A stretch of DNA of 64,000 nucleotides, taken from NCBI GenBank assembly GCA_022496185.1, contig WTXG01000008.1:558001-622000 (forward strand), in the 5' to 3' direction. Shown here one piece after another: positions 33,761 to 45,969 of the stretch. The notes beneath the pieces are model-generated. The model worked only from the letters and a program-made list of their open reading frames with translations, had not been told where the DNA came from and searched no databases. Both the position numbers and the translations under genes were made by a program. The first letter of the stretch is position 1; every line of letters begins with the position of its first letter. Source of the DNA: Multifurca ochricompacta. Taxonomy: Eukaryota > Basidiomycota > Agaricomycetes > Russulales > Russulaceae.

Positions 33761-35946
33761 CTAATCTGCTTGACCAGCAACGATAACATCGTCTAGGGAG
33801 GGAGATAAGATAAGGATGAGTTTCAAAAAAATAAATGATGCAAAAGACAGACCTATTTTCAAGACTGCACGAACCAGCTACAGATCCAGTCGTTAGGTAC
33901 AATAGACCACAGAATAAAAGCGTCGATATACATACCTGTGTCGCGAGTAGGTATTGTTGTCGCTTGGAGATCAGTGGATCGTACACAAACTGCTTCTTCA
34001 TGTCTGCCAAAAGTCAACAACTGTTCTCCCACTGAGCGAGACGAAAATGCACCCTTATTTCCCCGCCCATTACAGTCAATGCCCAATTTTGAGTCATTTT
34101 CTTTCACCTGACGACTCTTAACCTCTGAAAGTGTCTCGATAGGCGAAAGTCCGCTGTTTTCTGCCAGCGCCAGCGGAATAGAATCCAATGCTGATGCAAA
34201 AGCGCGCATGGCATATTGTTCGATCGACGGGATTTCGTCGGCAGCTTTCTGTATGGCTATCGACGAACTGATGTCCGCGGCGCCGCCGCCATATACTACA
34301 CGGTTATCCTTGATGAGGTTTCGAACAGCACAAATGGCATCGTGCAGAGCACGTTTTCCTTCATCGACAATCTGGGTAGGGTAGGACAGTCCACGACCGG
34401 AGCGGTCTACGTTTTCGAAAATTCACGCACCATTTTGTTGCTACCACGAACGAAAATGGTTACGGCACGGGTGTTAGCACATTCCTCGATGACCATCATC
34501 TTATCCCGCGTGGTTCCGAATGTGACTTCCCGGACAAGCCCCGCCTTCCCGAGCTTCTCCGGTGTTAGATCCTCGAATCGAGGAACAATGCGACCCTCGG
34601 TGGCGATGGCAATTAGCTTAGGGGCATGGTGCCAGGCGTTAACGACTAATGTAAACTTAAATTTTAACGATTTACCTCGATCTCCGGACCACCAACCCAT
34701 CGGACAGCAGGGAGGTCGTTTTGCATTAATAAATGATTCGCCTCATCGTCGAAGCCCCATTGGCAGATGACTAGGTTTGCGCCCGAGTCTTGCACACGCT
34801 TAATCATGTCCAAAAATTTTTCCTTTTCATAGTTCTGAAGTTTTTTGAACTCTTCAACACTCGTAATATCAAGTTTATGTTTCGTCTTGGGCCGCGGGGG
34901 CTCGAATGGGCAGGTAAGAATAGCAATACGGGCATCTTCCACTTTATCTGGCATTTGTGGGTGTGACATGTCCTTGTCAATGAGCACGCCTTTGATGAGC
35001 TGCGTGTCTGCCAGGGATCCGCCAACTTTGCCATCGACTTTGATAAGATCAAAGAGTACATCTCTGCGCTCTAGATCAGCGACTTGCAATACAGCATCGA
35101 CGGCGATTTGTGCAAATTGCTGGTGCTCTTTCGATACACTAGACGACAGACATGGTCAGTCGACCCTAGCATAGGAGACAATATCAAGGGCGAACATTTT
35201 GCTACCCAAACTAGTCATGGCAGTCTTAAGAAGGTTTTCTGTATTTGTCTTGCTATACTCGATCGTGTCCGCTATACGCTCGAGGTTGCTCACGGCGATT
35301 GCACAAGCACGATCGAAGCCATCCGCGATTCGGATGGGATGGATGCCGCGATCAAGGAGGGCTTCACTTTGTTCTAGTAGGGCGCCGGCGAGAACTAATA
35401 GAGACGAATCATCAGAGAAAATCTATAAAGAGGATGCAGGCGGGAGACGCACCAACAACACCTGTGGTACCATCGCCGACTTCATCGTCCTGACTCCTTG
35501 AAAGTTGTACTAAGAGCTTCGCGATTTGATGCTCCACCTCCATTTGGCTCAATATCGTTGCCCCATCATTCGTGACGGTTATCTCCCCATCGGGAGAGAT
35601 GAGTATTTTATCAAGACCTAGGATGGGTGGATGACGCTAAATTTGCACGAAAAACGAGAACGAAAGATTAACCTCTTGGCCCAAGAGAGGTGCGGACGAT
35701 GTTGGCAACGGTTTTCGCAGCCAATATATGGGACTATAGAGTTGTTTGTGCGCGCATGCTATGGAACAGGACGCGTGCAGACCTTAATCGCTTCGAGACC
35801 ATGCGCGCGGGTCTTTTTAGCCTGTTCTCTGAGGATAATGAATGGACGACCGTACTGTTAAGATAAAGAATTAGCTATTTGAGCGTCTGGTTGAGAAAAG
35901 AAAGAAAGACCTCGTCTGTAGCATATACAGCTTGATGTTCAGCCAT
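33761..35946 (-). CDS. CCT5: Chaperonin TRiC/CCT subunit epsilon (CCT5)
   Basis: Subunit of the cytosolic chaperonin that folds actin and tubulin. The start at 35946 gives [23 protein letters not shown], the usual CCT5 beginning; upstream codons in the same frame are not family-like. ATPase motifs are present: TSLGPRGLDKI, NDGATIL and GDGTTGVV. Later parts include [85 protein letters not shown] and [20 protein letters not shown] 25-nt exon then codes LVRAVLKI, and the protein ends [10 protein letters not shown] at 33761. The chain is complete, with about nine introns. It is head to head with the PP2A catalytic gene. Confidence 0.93.
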
Positions 35947-36115
35947 TTGCAAGTCTTGCTCACTTGGGTCAAGTGCCGTTAGGAAGGAAAAGGCGCGTGA
36001 CTGTGACAACAAAGTGTGACCTAACCTTGATCCATCACTCGCAGTGATTGGCCCTTGCACCCTACTACCGTACTTAGATTTCATTCAAATCTGATATTTG
36101 AACGCTACCCTCATC
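35947..36115. promoter_or_regulatory. Bidirectional promoter, CCT5 / PP2A catalytic subunit
   Basis: 169 bp between divergent start codons. No TATA box evident. Confidence 0.5.
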
Positions 36116-37526
36116 ATGGAACACGAAGTCGACGGATGGATTCAACAACTTAGTCAATGCAAGCAACTTTCGGAGGCAGATGTAAAAAAGTTGTGCGACA
36201 AGGTTGTAGATTCCATCTTGTCGATAACGGCCCGCCTCTTACCTGCTCCTTTCTTCATCTCGTCTGTTCTTCACATGTTCTCAGACAAGAGAAATATTGA
36301 TGGAAGAATCAAATGTACAACCTGTGAGGTGTCCTGTCACCGTTTGTGGCGACATCCACGGTCAATTCGTGCGTGGCTTTTCTTGCTCATCGTTATCTTC
36401 TATCTGGATGTTTCAGCTTGCTGCCGTGCCCATCTTTTGCCGCCTCTTACGCATCTTCTTTCCCAACCCCACCTATAGCACGATCTCTCAGAGCTTTTCC
36501 GTATTGGTGGGAATTCACCTGACACCAACTATCTCTTTATGGGAGATTATGTGGACCGAGGCTACTACTCCGTTGAGACGGTCACCCTCCTTGTTGCAAT
36601 GAAGCTCCGCTACCGCGACCGTGTGACGATTCTTCGAGGAAATCATGAGAGCCGGCAGATCACACAAGTCTATGGCTTTTACGACGAGTGCCTACGCAAG
36701 TACGGGAATGCCAATGTGTGGCGGTTCTTTACCGACCTATTCGATTTTCTTCCCCTCACGGCACTCATCGAGAACCAAGTATGTCATCTCTCTCTACCCA
36801 TGCTGGACCTTTTTCCTTGTTCCCAATCGGGTCGCGCGATTTGCGTGATCAGCTACCCGTGTCAGCGATGGGATGTCGCCCTGACTTACGTATATTACAG
36901 ATATTCTGTCTCCACGGGGGCCTCTCGCCTTCGATTGACACCCTCGACCACGTCCGCGCTATTGATCGCGTGCAAGAAGTTCCACACGAAGGGCCTATGT
37001 GTGACCTACTTTGGTCTGACCCTGACGATCGCTGCGGATGGGGTATCTCGCCGCGAGGAGCGGGTTACACCTTCGGGCAGGATATTTCGGAGGCTTTCAA
37101 CCACAACAACGGTTTGACACTCGTAGCGCGTGCTCATCAGCTTGTTATGGAGGGTACGTATGACCCCAGATCCAAGCGTCATGGGTACCTATGTCTATGT
37201 CATCACAGGGTACAATTGGGGACAGGACCGCAATGTGGTGACGATTTTCAGCGCTCCGAATTATTGCTATCGTTGTGGCAATCAGGCCGCAATCATGGAG
37301 ATTGACGAAAAGCTATCATACAGTTTGTTCGTTCACTCTTTTTTTTGTGTGTGTGTGCTCGTGTCACTAATAGGCGACTGTGTTTGAAACTACAGCCTAC
37401 AGTTTGACCCCGCTCCTCGGGCTGGCGAGCCGCTGGTTTCACGGCGCGTCCCGGACTACTTTTTGGTAACAATTTATCTTCACTATCAATGGATTTGCGA
37501 TTATTAATCGACATCTTCGACAGTAA
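36116..37526 (+). CDS. Protein phosphatase 2A catalytic subunit
   Basis: PPP-family Ser/Thr phosphatase. Six or more short introns separate exons coding [139 protein letters not shown] and [15 protein letters not shown]. All metal-binding motifs (GDxHG, GDxVDRG, GNHE) are intact. The end reads RRVPDYFL, the PP2A tail whose last Leu is carboxymethylated. After that Leu codon comes an intron (37466-37523), and the next exon supplies TAA at once. Without that intron nine extra codons would follow. Near 37323 the donor after YS appears to lack one G. The WGxxPRGAG and YFL tail distinguish PP2A from Sit4 and PP1. Confidence 0.92.
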
Positions 37527-37564
37527 TCACTTCGCATGCCGCAGCCGCGTATTGTACATACAGC

Positions 37565-37825
37565 ATGACTCAACTACCTCTTGTAGCCCCACCCGCTCCA
37601 TCCCAATATACCTTTCTCCTGAAAAATCTACTCTTATCTCATCTTTTCACCCTGCTGTGTCACAGAAGTCGCGGTGGCGCGGCTATGACTTTTCCACCAG
37701 CCACAGAGGTGCCGTTGGTGCGGTCCTACCCTCAACCCAACCAACACCACGGTGTCATGATTTTTCTGGGTTTCTGTGTTATTTATGGGACATGGACCTT
37801 GTTTACAAAAGAAAGTGAAGACTAG
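37565..37825 (+). CDS. Small putative single-span membrane protein
   Basis: 86 codons, or 46 if translation begins at the ATG at 37685. The C-terminal part, EVPLVRSYPQPNQHHGVMIF then LGFCVIYGTWTLFTKESED, has one clear transmembrane helix and a short acidic tail, a form common among small mitochondrial or ER proteins. The upstream part may contain an intron ending in TGTCACAG at about 37662-37669. The start is only 38 nt after the PP2A stop. Not recognised; conservation is needed to accept it. Confidence 0.35.
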   Translation: MTQLPLVAPPAPSQYTFLLKNLLLSHLFTLLCHRSRGGAAMTFPPATEVPLVRSYPQPNQHHGVMIFLGFCVIYGTWTLFTKESED

Positions 37826-38132
37826 ATACTGAAATAAAGCGGACGTAGAACGCGTCCTTTCATGTTCCGACGGCGGCAACGCGCGTGAAGCCATGAACTG
37901 TGGCCCACGAAAAGACTGCGTTCGGAGTGAATGTGCTTATCCAGTATGTTACAAACGAAACTGGGGTCACGGAATTCAATCACACGAGGAATACACCGGA
38001 GAACGGAGGAACCCGCTGGACCTTGCCATTTTTTCGTGGGCAGGATTCCACTAACGATCGGGGACATCAGGGTAGACGGGACTGGGAGAACAACGAATGA
38101 TATGAAACGGCATGAAAAAAGTCAAATCCAGG

Positions 38133-38900
38133 TCATCTTACCTTTGAACGCTCGATATGCTCGCGCCTGACCTTGTGTGTCCAAGCGCCTTCCTGCTCCT
38201 TAATCTCCTCTTCATAGCTGTCATCAATGTCAACGACACCGGTAGTGCCAGGTGCCGATCTGAGTGGGCCGGACACTTCGTCACGGTCATACGAAGCGTT
38301 GGGTGATGCCAGGTGGTTTTCCTCCAATGAGTCTTTTGCTTTTATATGGGCGACGGTGCGGGAAGCCAAGTCATGAGAAGAGCTGGCGTCCTGATCGGCC
38401 TGAGACAGGTGTCATAGGAGATAGGAGACTTGGCAGACACAGACGAGGTCCAACGACATACCTTGATGTTAGCCTCTGATGTTGTGGCAAGATGCTCGTT
38501 CCATCCCGGTGAGTGATCAAGGGGCGACGAAGTCTGATAGGGCTGGCGGGTCAAGTTACGCCGCTTCTCGCGTTCCAGAACCTACACGGGCAGTCGGATT
38601 AACGGGGTAATTATGAAAGGGGATGTAAGCTATTCACCTCTGGATCATTGTCGTGTACGGAGCTAGTACTAGAAGGTAAGGATGAGCGTATTCTCGAAGA
38701 AATTGTGGTGAGTCGTGTGCCACTGGCACTACGAACCTATATGCGCGACTGTGGAGCGTGATGAGATTATACGGTAGACGGTAGCGCACAAGATTGACAT
38801 ACCTAGCTCGTTTAGACGTTGTGGCTGTTGTGTTGACTGTAGGTCGGGCAAGAGAATGGGCACCATTTCTAAAGATGCTGCGTATTACGACGGTTGTCAT
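38133..38900 (-). CDS. Conserved-looking fungal protein with likely mitochondrial presequence
   Basis: The ATG at 38900 opens MTTVVIRSIFRNGAHSLARP, a basic, hydroxylated N-terminus without acidic residues, as in mitochondrial presequences. Further exons read VRSASGTRLTTISSRIRSS, VHDNDPE/VLEREKRRNL, SSPLDHSPGWNEHLATTSEA, then KADQDASSSHDLASRTVAHI, DEVSGPLRSAPGTTGVVDID and GAWTHKVRREHIERSK. The phases agree across four small introns, which argues for a real gene. I do not know a function. The C-terminus may extend through another intron beyond 38133, since GTAAGA follows SK. Confidence 0.6.
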
Positions 38901-39132
38901 GATTTAAAATTGTCGCTATCGTTGAGGGGAGCCAAGCAAGAAGAAGAAGGAAGGGAAGAAGAGAGTTATCGATTTATCAAACACAAATAATAATATCAAT
39001 TAATGCCATCGCCTCCAATGACGTCACTTGTCTCGTGACACGTGACATCCAATGACACATTTTGAGGCTCAGCTAGCTCAGCTTCAAACACCGGGACTCG
39101 TTGTGGGCTCAAAGCTCAACCAACCAACAACT

Positions 39133-39156
39133 GAGACTGAGACTGAGACTGAGACT
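39133..39156. repeat. 6-bp minisatellite GAGACT x4
   Basis: Four perfect copies, followed to about 39178 by degenerate GACTGGAGACTGGAGACTT units. Confidence 0.9.
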
Positions 39157-39660
39157 GACTGGAGACTGGAGACTTGACTGGATAAGAGATTACAGGTGCT
39201 AAAGCGGAGAGAGAGATGAGCTTGGCTCCTATAGCCTTAGCCCTTCACCACACGGGTCGTGGCGCGTGAAATTTTAGAATTTTCGCGTATGTTATAACCT
39301 TGTTCGAGGAGAAGCAGGATTGTGACTGTGAAAAGTCAGACTGAGTATCAAGTGGCAGGTAGAAGTCATAGTCATGATATCTGGCAGCGAGTAGTCCCTC
39401 GACTTCGCTTCGGCTTCGGAACTGCTGGAAGAACCAGGGAGTGGATTTTCTGTTATTCTAGAATGTTCACCCTGAAACAGGGCTTGACCATATCGATAGT
39501 CGGCGGCAGTGGCAATAGAGGTAGGGGCAAAGCAAAGAGATGAAACATGTGTTTGTGTTATGTTACAGTTCGTTTCAGATCGGATACATGGGGATGAGAA
39601 ACTAGGTGACTTTCAAAAGTCGTGCAAGTCTGTAAATAAGTTGGCATGGTTTCAGGGTTA

Positions 39661-39736
39661 AGGGCGAGGGCGAAGGGGAAGGGGAAAGCGAGGCGAAGGG
39701 GAGAGCGAGGGCACCGCACCGCACCGCACCGCACCG
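39661..39736. repeat. G-rich purine tract and GCACC x5
   Basis: Runs of GGG/GGGG separated by short A/C spacers (39661-39710), then five perfect GCACC units (39711-39735). The G runs could form a quadruplex on the + strand. Confidence 0.8.
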
Positions 39737-39739
39737 AAA

Positions 39740-40110
39740 CTAGCTAACCTCTTTTCGCCCTCGTTTTAGGTTGTTGCACATCGACCCTGAGAACGCCATC
39801 TACCTGATGAAGAGCAGTTATGATGGCTTCAGATGAGTGCTCCCATGTTAACTTTGGTACTGAGAAAATATGAACGTCTGGCAGCGCTCCGACCTTTCGG
39901 CTCTGCGTAAGCGGATCAAGATAGGAATAAATGTCGTTAACGTTAACTCACTGAACCGAGATGCTTCAAGTCTGGATGAAATCTGGAAGGATCCGACAAT
40001 AGTGGTGAAGTAGAATGAGTGATAAGGATGGTGAGATAGGTATGTGTATTATAATTTAAATTTAATTGTGTCGATGTCGACGAGGAAGAGGACGAGGATG
40101 AGGAGGACAT
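39740..40110 (-). CDS. Small uncharacterised two-exon protein
   Basis: The ATG at 40110 begins a polyserine stretch, then NLNYNTHTYLTILITHSTSP and SDPSRFHPDLKHLGS. An intron with good borders (GTGAGTTAAC to TTACGCAG, 61 nt) joins an exon coding KVGALPDVHIFSVPKLTWEH, then SSEAIITALHQVDGVLRVDV, ending KRGRKEVS. The second exon has the hydrophobic periodicity of an alpha/beta ferredoxin-like fold, but no metal-binding cysteines. No family recognised. The clean intron and helix-strand pattern are the only support. Confidence 0.35.
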
Positions 40111-40525
40111 GAAAATATCTTGCGGTATCAGTTCTGGGGTTCTATCTTCATGTGTCTGTCTATCTGTCTCACTCTCACACACACACCACACATCCACACG
40201 AGGTTACAACGAGGCAGACCAGAGCCACGTTGAACCCGCTCAGCATCCCTTACTTGGTCACTTCCTATCCAGTGCCCCGTTCGGTTGACGTCGACAATTC
40301 TCCCTCTTTCTTCTACGTATACGATACGATAAACCCCCTTCCAAATCATTCAACTCGCTAATTTTTGTTTTTGTTTTTGTTTTTTTTTTTGGGTTTTTCC
40401 GGCCAATTCTTTCCCCACCGCGTAGTACATTGTCAACCCCCACTCCGAGGTCCATTTACAAAACGTAAATGCTCTCTGCTCTTTTAGGTTCACGTGTGAA
40501 CCCCGCTTAGCCGCATTCCTAGACG
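40111..40525. promoter_or_regulatory. Divergent intergenic region
   Basis: 415 bp upstream of the coiled-coil gene. It carries a T-rich tract with TTTTTG units at 40361-40392 and CA-rich sequence near 40175-40195. No specific site called. Confidence 0.35.
40361..40392. repeat. TTTTTG units and poly(T)
   Basis: Three TTTTTG units running into about 14 T, 134 bp upstream of the ATG at 40526. A likely nucleosome-depleting promoter tract. Confidence 0.8.
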
Positions 40526-42258
40526 ATGAACACCTTGTGGAATTTCATTGCATCGTACCTCCCTTCCATTCGCATCATCAACAACTTAGAGGACAACTAC
40601 CCATCTGACGACGAAGAGAGCGACGACGGCTCTTACGAACTCCCTACTACGATCTCCTACCCTATGACTCTTCCTCGTAGACCCGGTCAACGTCACGACC
40701 GACCGCTTTCTCATGGCGCAGTTCTCGACGGCCATCGTGCCTCAGACGCCGATCCTCTTCGAATAAAGCAGCTCGAAACATTCAATAACCGCCTTCAGGA
40801 GCAAGTCCTCACCCTCCAGCGCCAGCTCGACCACTTGCAGGCCGACTTTTCAAGCGCAAAAATGGAGTTAGAGCATCAACGCTCAGCCAACACCGTCCTC
40901 GTTTCCCAGAAAGGCCAGCTCTCTGTAGAGCTAGCGCAGGCCTGCGCCTCTCGTCAAGCTCAAGCCACCGAAGTCCAGAAACTCCGTACTTCGTACGCCG
41001 AGCTAGCCAACTCCGTGCGAACATTGGAGTCCAATGGCGAGGAACTCAGGACACTCAAGTCTTTCCTTACCAAGACGGATGATTTTTCCGGCCAGCAGAT
41101 AATCCAGGCCGTGCACGACCTCAATACCGAGATACTCCAACTTGCCGCAGCTGTGTCCGATGAATTTCCGTTGACTCGCCGCTCGCCTGGTTTATGGAAG
41201 GAGTCCCATAGTGAGCTGATTCGTGGAGCTATTGGCGATGGCATGCTGGCGCTCTTGCGCGATGGTGATCATGGGGATGACCCGACCGTCGTACAGCTGG
41301 CGATCCAAGCATGGGAAGTCTGGTGCTGCCGCCAAGTCCTTGATTCTTTCTGCGCCGGAGTCCCGCCCGAGATAGACCGCTTCTTGAATGACATTTTCCG
41401 TGAGATGCAATCCTCTGGTAAGCATTCGTCAGCATCGTACTTAACCTCAGCCGTGCTGAAGCTTGGGGACGACGCACCAGAACCACAAGCGACTACCTCC
41501 CGTTGGCGAACTCTCACTCACATGTACGCACGCAGCGTACTACCTGCTTATACCGCTCCTGCTCCAGCTTATCCGGGTTCACTTACATCATCCTCTCTTA
41601 TCTCTCCCATTTCTCTTCCCCCATATCCCACACCCGGTTCTACGGCAAATAACACTCCTGATCAACGTCTCTTCGCGCTTCCAATGCCGCGTTCACGAAC
41701 TCCGTCGAGCGCGTCAGCGAGCTCTCTTGGTGACCCGTCCTCTCGCACTGCTTGCCATATCAGCGGCATTCTCGCGATCCTTTCACTTGCCGGGTGCAAC
41801 GACGAGCGTGGGGTGCATCGTGAGCCCCTGCGCGCGCGCTTCGGTGAAGCGATTTCACATATTGCCGAGCGGACTGAAGCGCTTGAGCGCATATTTCGTG
41901 AGGGCGTAAGCAGCGCGTGGTTTGAAGCTGTGATCGAGAACCCCTCCACTGTGCCCGCGCTCGTGGCAAGGGTCTCGAGCGTGATATTTGGCCTAGTTGT
42001 CAAACGTTCGACCCCGCCACCATGGAGAACATGTACGCAGGGTATGGAAGCGAGAAGTGCGGCGTCTTGTGCACCGTTGCATTCGGGCTGTCCGTACTTA
42101 AGCGGCGAAAGGAGGGAGAGGTTGCGGAGGACTGGAAGTCCTCTTACCTAGATATGAATGGCGAGACAGGGGCCATGCGGAGTAGGGCTGACCTGTTGGA
42201 GCGCACGTTGCTGGTTAAACCCAAGGTACTGTTGGAGAGCGTGAAGGAGCTTTTGTGA
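40526..42258 (+). CDS. Uncharacterised coiled-coil protein, paralogue A
   Basis: No known family name. The N-terminus MNTLWNFIASYLPSIRIINN is followed by an acidic patch, then a long coiled coil (about residues 75-180, with FNNRLQEQVLTLQRQLDHLQ and TSYAELANSVRTLESNGEEL). A conserved block follows: FLTKTDDFSGQQIIQAVHDL then NTEILQLAAAVSDEF, and WCCRQVLDSFCAG. After a small intron at about 41416 comes EPQATTSRWRTLTHMYA, a Pro/Ser insert, and a helical C-terminal domain. The gene at 56677 shares this architecture, including the intron before EPQAT. At about 41997 the frame shifts by one base: the paralogue-like continuation QTFDPATMENMYAGYGSEK lies in the next frame and ends at 42258. As written a stop comes at 42151. 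Nuclear or cytosolic; no transmembrane segment. Confidence 0.65.
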
Positions 42259-42500
42259 TTGGAACCTTTTCTCGAACGAAACTGTCTCACTCTTGCTCTT
42301 CCGGTTTCTGATGTGAGGGAGTAAGTGAGAGGATATGAATTGAAGGAGTTGGGGCTGACGAGAATGTGCTTTTAGGCTGCGTGCTTGCCTCTTTGTTGTT
42401 CTACATATTCTCCAACGGCGTCAACAAACGAACGATCCCCGGTTTGCGAACCTCGTGCTTAATGCGCCGTTCACAACCGGTTTCACCCTTGGCATTTCGT

Positions 42501-42553
42501 CACGGTCAAGTGGTTAGGCTTTTCGCTCAAAGCGAAACGATCACTTGGCCGTG
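42501..42553. other. Perfect-looking nested hairpin
   Basis: CACGGTCAAGTG at 42501 pairs with CACTTGGCCGTG at 42542 (one G-T pair). Inside, TTTCGCT pairs with AGCGAAA around a short loop. It could be a structured RNA, a palindromic regulatory site or part of the 3' UTR of the gene upstream. Confidence 0.5.
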
Positions 42554-42787
42554 CGCATACCAGGTGTCAACCAGGAGGCACTGAGTTTTCGACCTCCGGG
42601 TACCATATTCCCCTGTTTGTCGTCATCTTGCACATCGCCCAGGCATGCTTTCCTCACCAACCACTATCCCCCCTTATTTAACGCATATCGATCTCATCGC
42701 ATGTATCCCTCTAAATTGTTACCTGGACTGCTCACGAATCTTGCTACTTGCTATGCTTTTTGTTGGAATACTGTATTGTATTGTACT

Positions 42788-42806
42788 CGCTCTCTCTCTC
42801 TCTCGC
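42788..42806. repeat. (CT)n microsatellite
   Basis: CTCGCTCTCTCTCTCTCTCGCT-type run in the intergenic stretch after paralogue A. Confidence 0.85.
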
Positions 42807-43269
42807 TATAACTTGGTTACTCATCCTTAAAACCCCGAACCCAGTACGATACAGTAACGCCTATTATGCAAACAACCTGTCAGACCCACCATAATACGTG
42901 AATGCTCATCCGCGAGTTGCGCTCCGCTCCTCCACCAATACAATACAATACATACACACAACACACAACTGACGACGACACCACATCGCACTCCGACATC
43001 CGAACACACGCCCACCCTTAGTTCCAGTAGTGATCTTTGATCTTGATCTCCTGCGCACCCGCGTCGACTGATGTGCGCAAAACCATCCTGCCGTCGCTGT
43101 CACAAGGTAATATTGCACCCGCATCCCCTCCAAGCCCATCGCCCTCCCCCCTTTAGGATAGTCAGCTGGTAGCCCGCATGATCTCGATGAAAGATTGCAC
43201 CCGAATGATGACAGGGGGGGCAGCGACAATGAGCCATGACGTCACTTTTCGCCCCGTTCTAGTTCCGGT

Positions 43270-43288
43270 GAAAAGAGAGAGAGAGAGC
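43270..43288. repeat. (GA)n microsatellite
   Basis: AAAAGAGAGAGAGAGAGC in an intergenic stretch. Confidence 0.85.
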
Positions 43289-43912
43289 ACGACTCTTGAC
43301 ACTATTTGATTTATTCAATTCAAGGGTATTACGGTACGAGTCGTGTGTGATGATCTACTAATCTTCAAGTCCAAGTGACGCCAATATCTACTCCTGAGCC
43401 AAGTTACACGTATCCCTGTAACGGGATGCCGGAGGGAATTGTCGACTTGCCTGCGTGAATTGACAGTTTCTACTTCACGGTCATTTGCTATTACGTCGTC
43501 AAGCTCAGCACGATTGATGTCCGAATCTATAGAGGAGGAAGAACATGAGATGTCTTTAGAAGGTGCAGGGACGGTGCTTGACTGGTATTAACATCCAAGG
43601 CCTAACGTCTTGGGCCCCTTGGGTCTCTTCAACCTTCAAACCTTACGAAGGGAATGAAACATACCAATACCAATAAAGCACTCACAATTTACAAGGTTTC
43701 TCATATGAGCTCATCACGAAGTGGGCGTGGTCGTTCTTTTGCTAAAGACGAGGCAGGACCAAAAACACACACAACGATCGTTACCAGTTTGCAGGAAATC
43801 AGTATAGCTTACGACAGCACTTCATCAACACATCATCCATTTTATCTGTACGGTTGCATATGCCCGTAGCACCCGGTATGAAAACTAGTTAGTTCTATCA
43901 CGAATTGTTAAC

Positions 43913-45728
<1,816 letters not shown>

Positions 45729-45969
45729 CGTTGACGGTGTGGCAATAAAATTGCGCTGTGATGCCCTATGTAGAGGATTTCCTAGAACTAGTACAAACCT
45801 GCGATGCAAGCTGAACCCAGTGAACCCACGACTGATCAGAGCCTGAGAGCCTGACCGTCCCAAAACGAACATGACTGCCTTATGCAGAAGAGGAACGGGG
45901 GTAACATTGTATACAGACGTGCGCAAGGAAGGGGGTATATGATACTCTAAACGAAAGCCCACCGGCACT

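Larger units (their letters stand above)
38901..39739. other. Intergenic with tandem repeats
   Basis: No gene recognised. Contains the GAGACT repeat and the G-rich/CACCG tract listed separately. Confidence 0.45.
42259..43912. other. 1.65-kb intergenic stretch
   Basis: No gene recognised on either strand. Holds a strong inverted repeat (42501-42553), a CT microsatellite (42788-42806), a GA microsatellite (43270-43288) and the probable 3' UTR of the iminopeptidase gene. Short open frames near 43650-43870 show no motif. Confidence 0.45.

Noticed and set aside
39133..39180. Regular GAGACT repeats as a CRISPR-like array
   Set aside because: Units are contiguous without spacers and the genome is fungal; it is a minisatellite.
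39740..40110. HMA-type copper chaperone domain
   Set aside because: The strand-helix pattern is suggestive, but the CxxC metal site is absent and the match is too weak.
42400..42620. Possible tRNA gene around the hairpin (D-loop-like and T-loop-like words)
   Set aside because: No acceptor stem or consistent cloverleaf could be drawn; the outer stem pairs as a simple hairpin.
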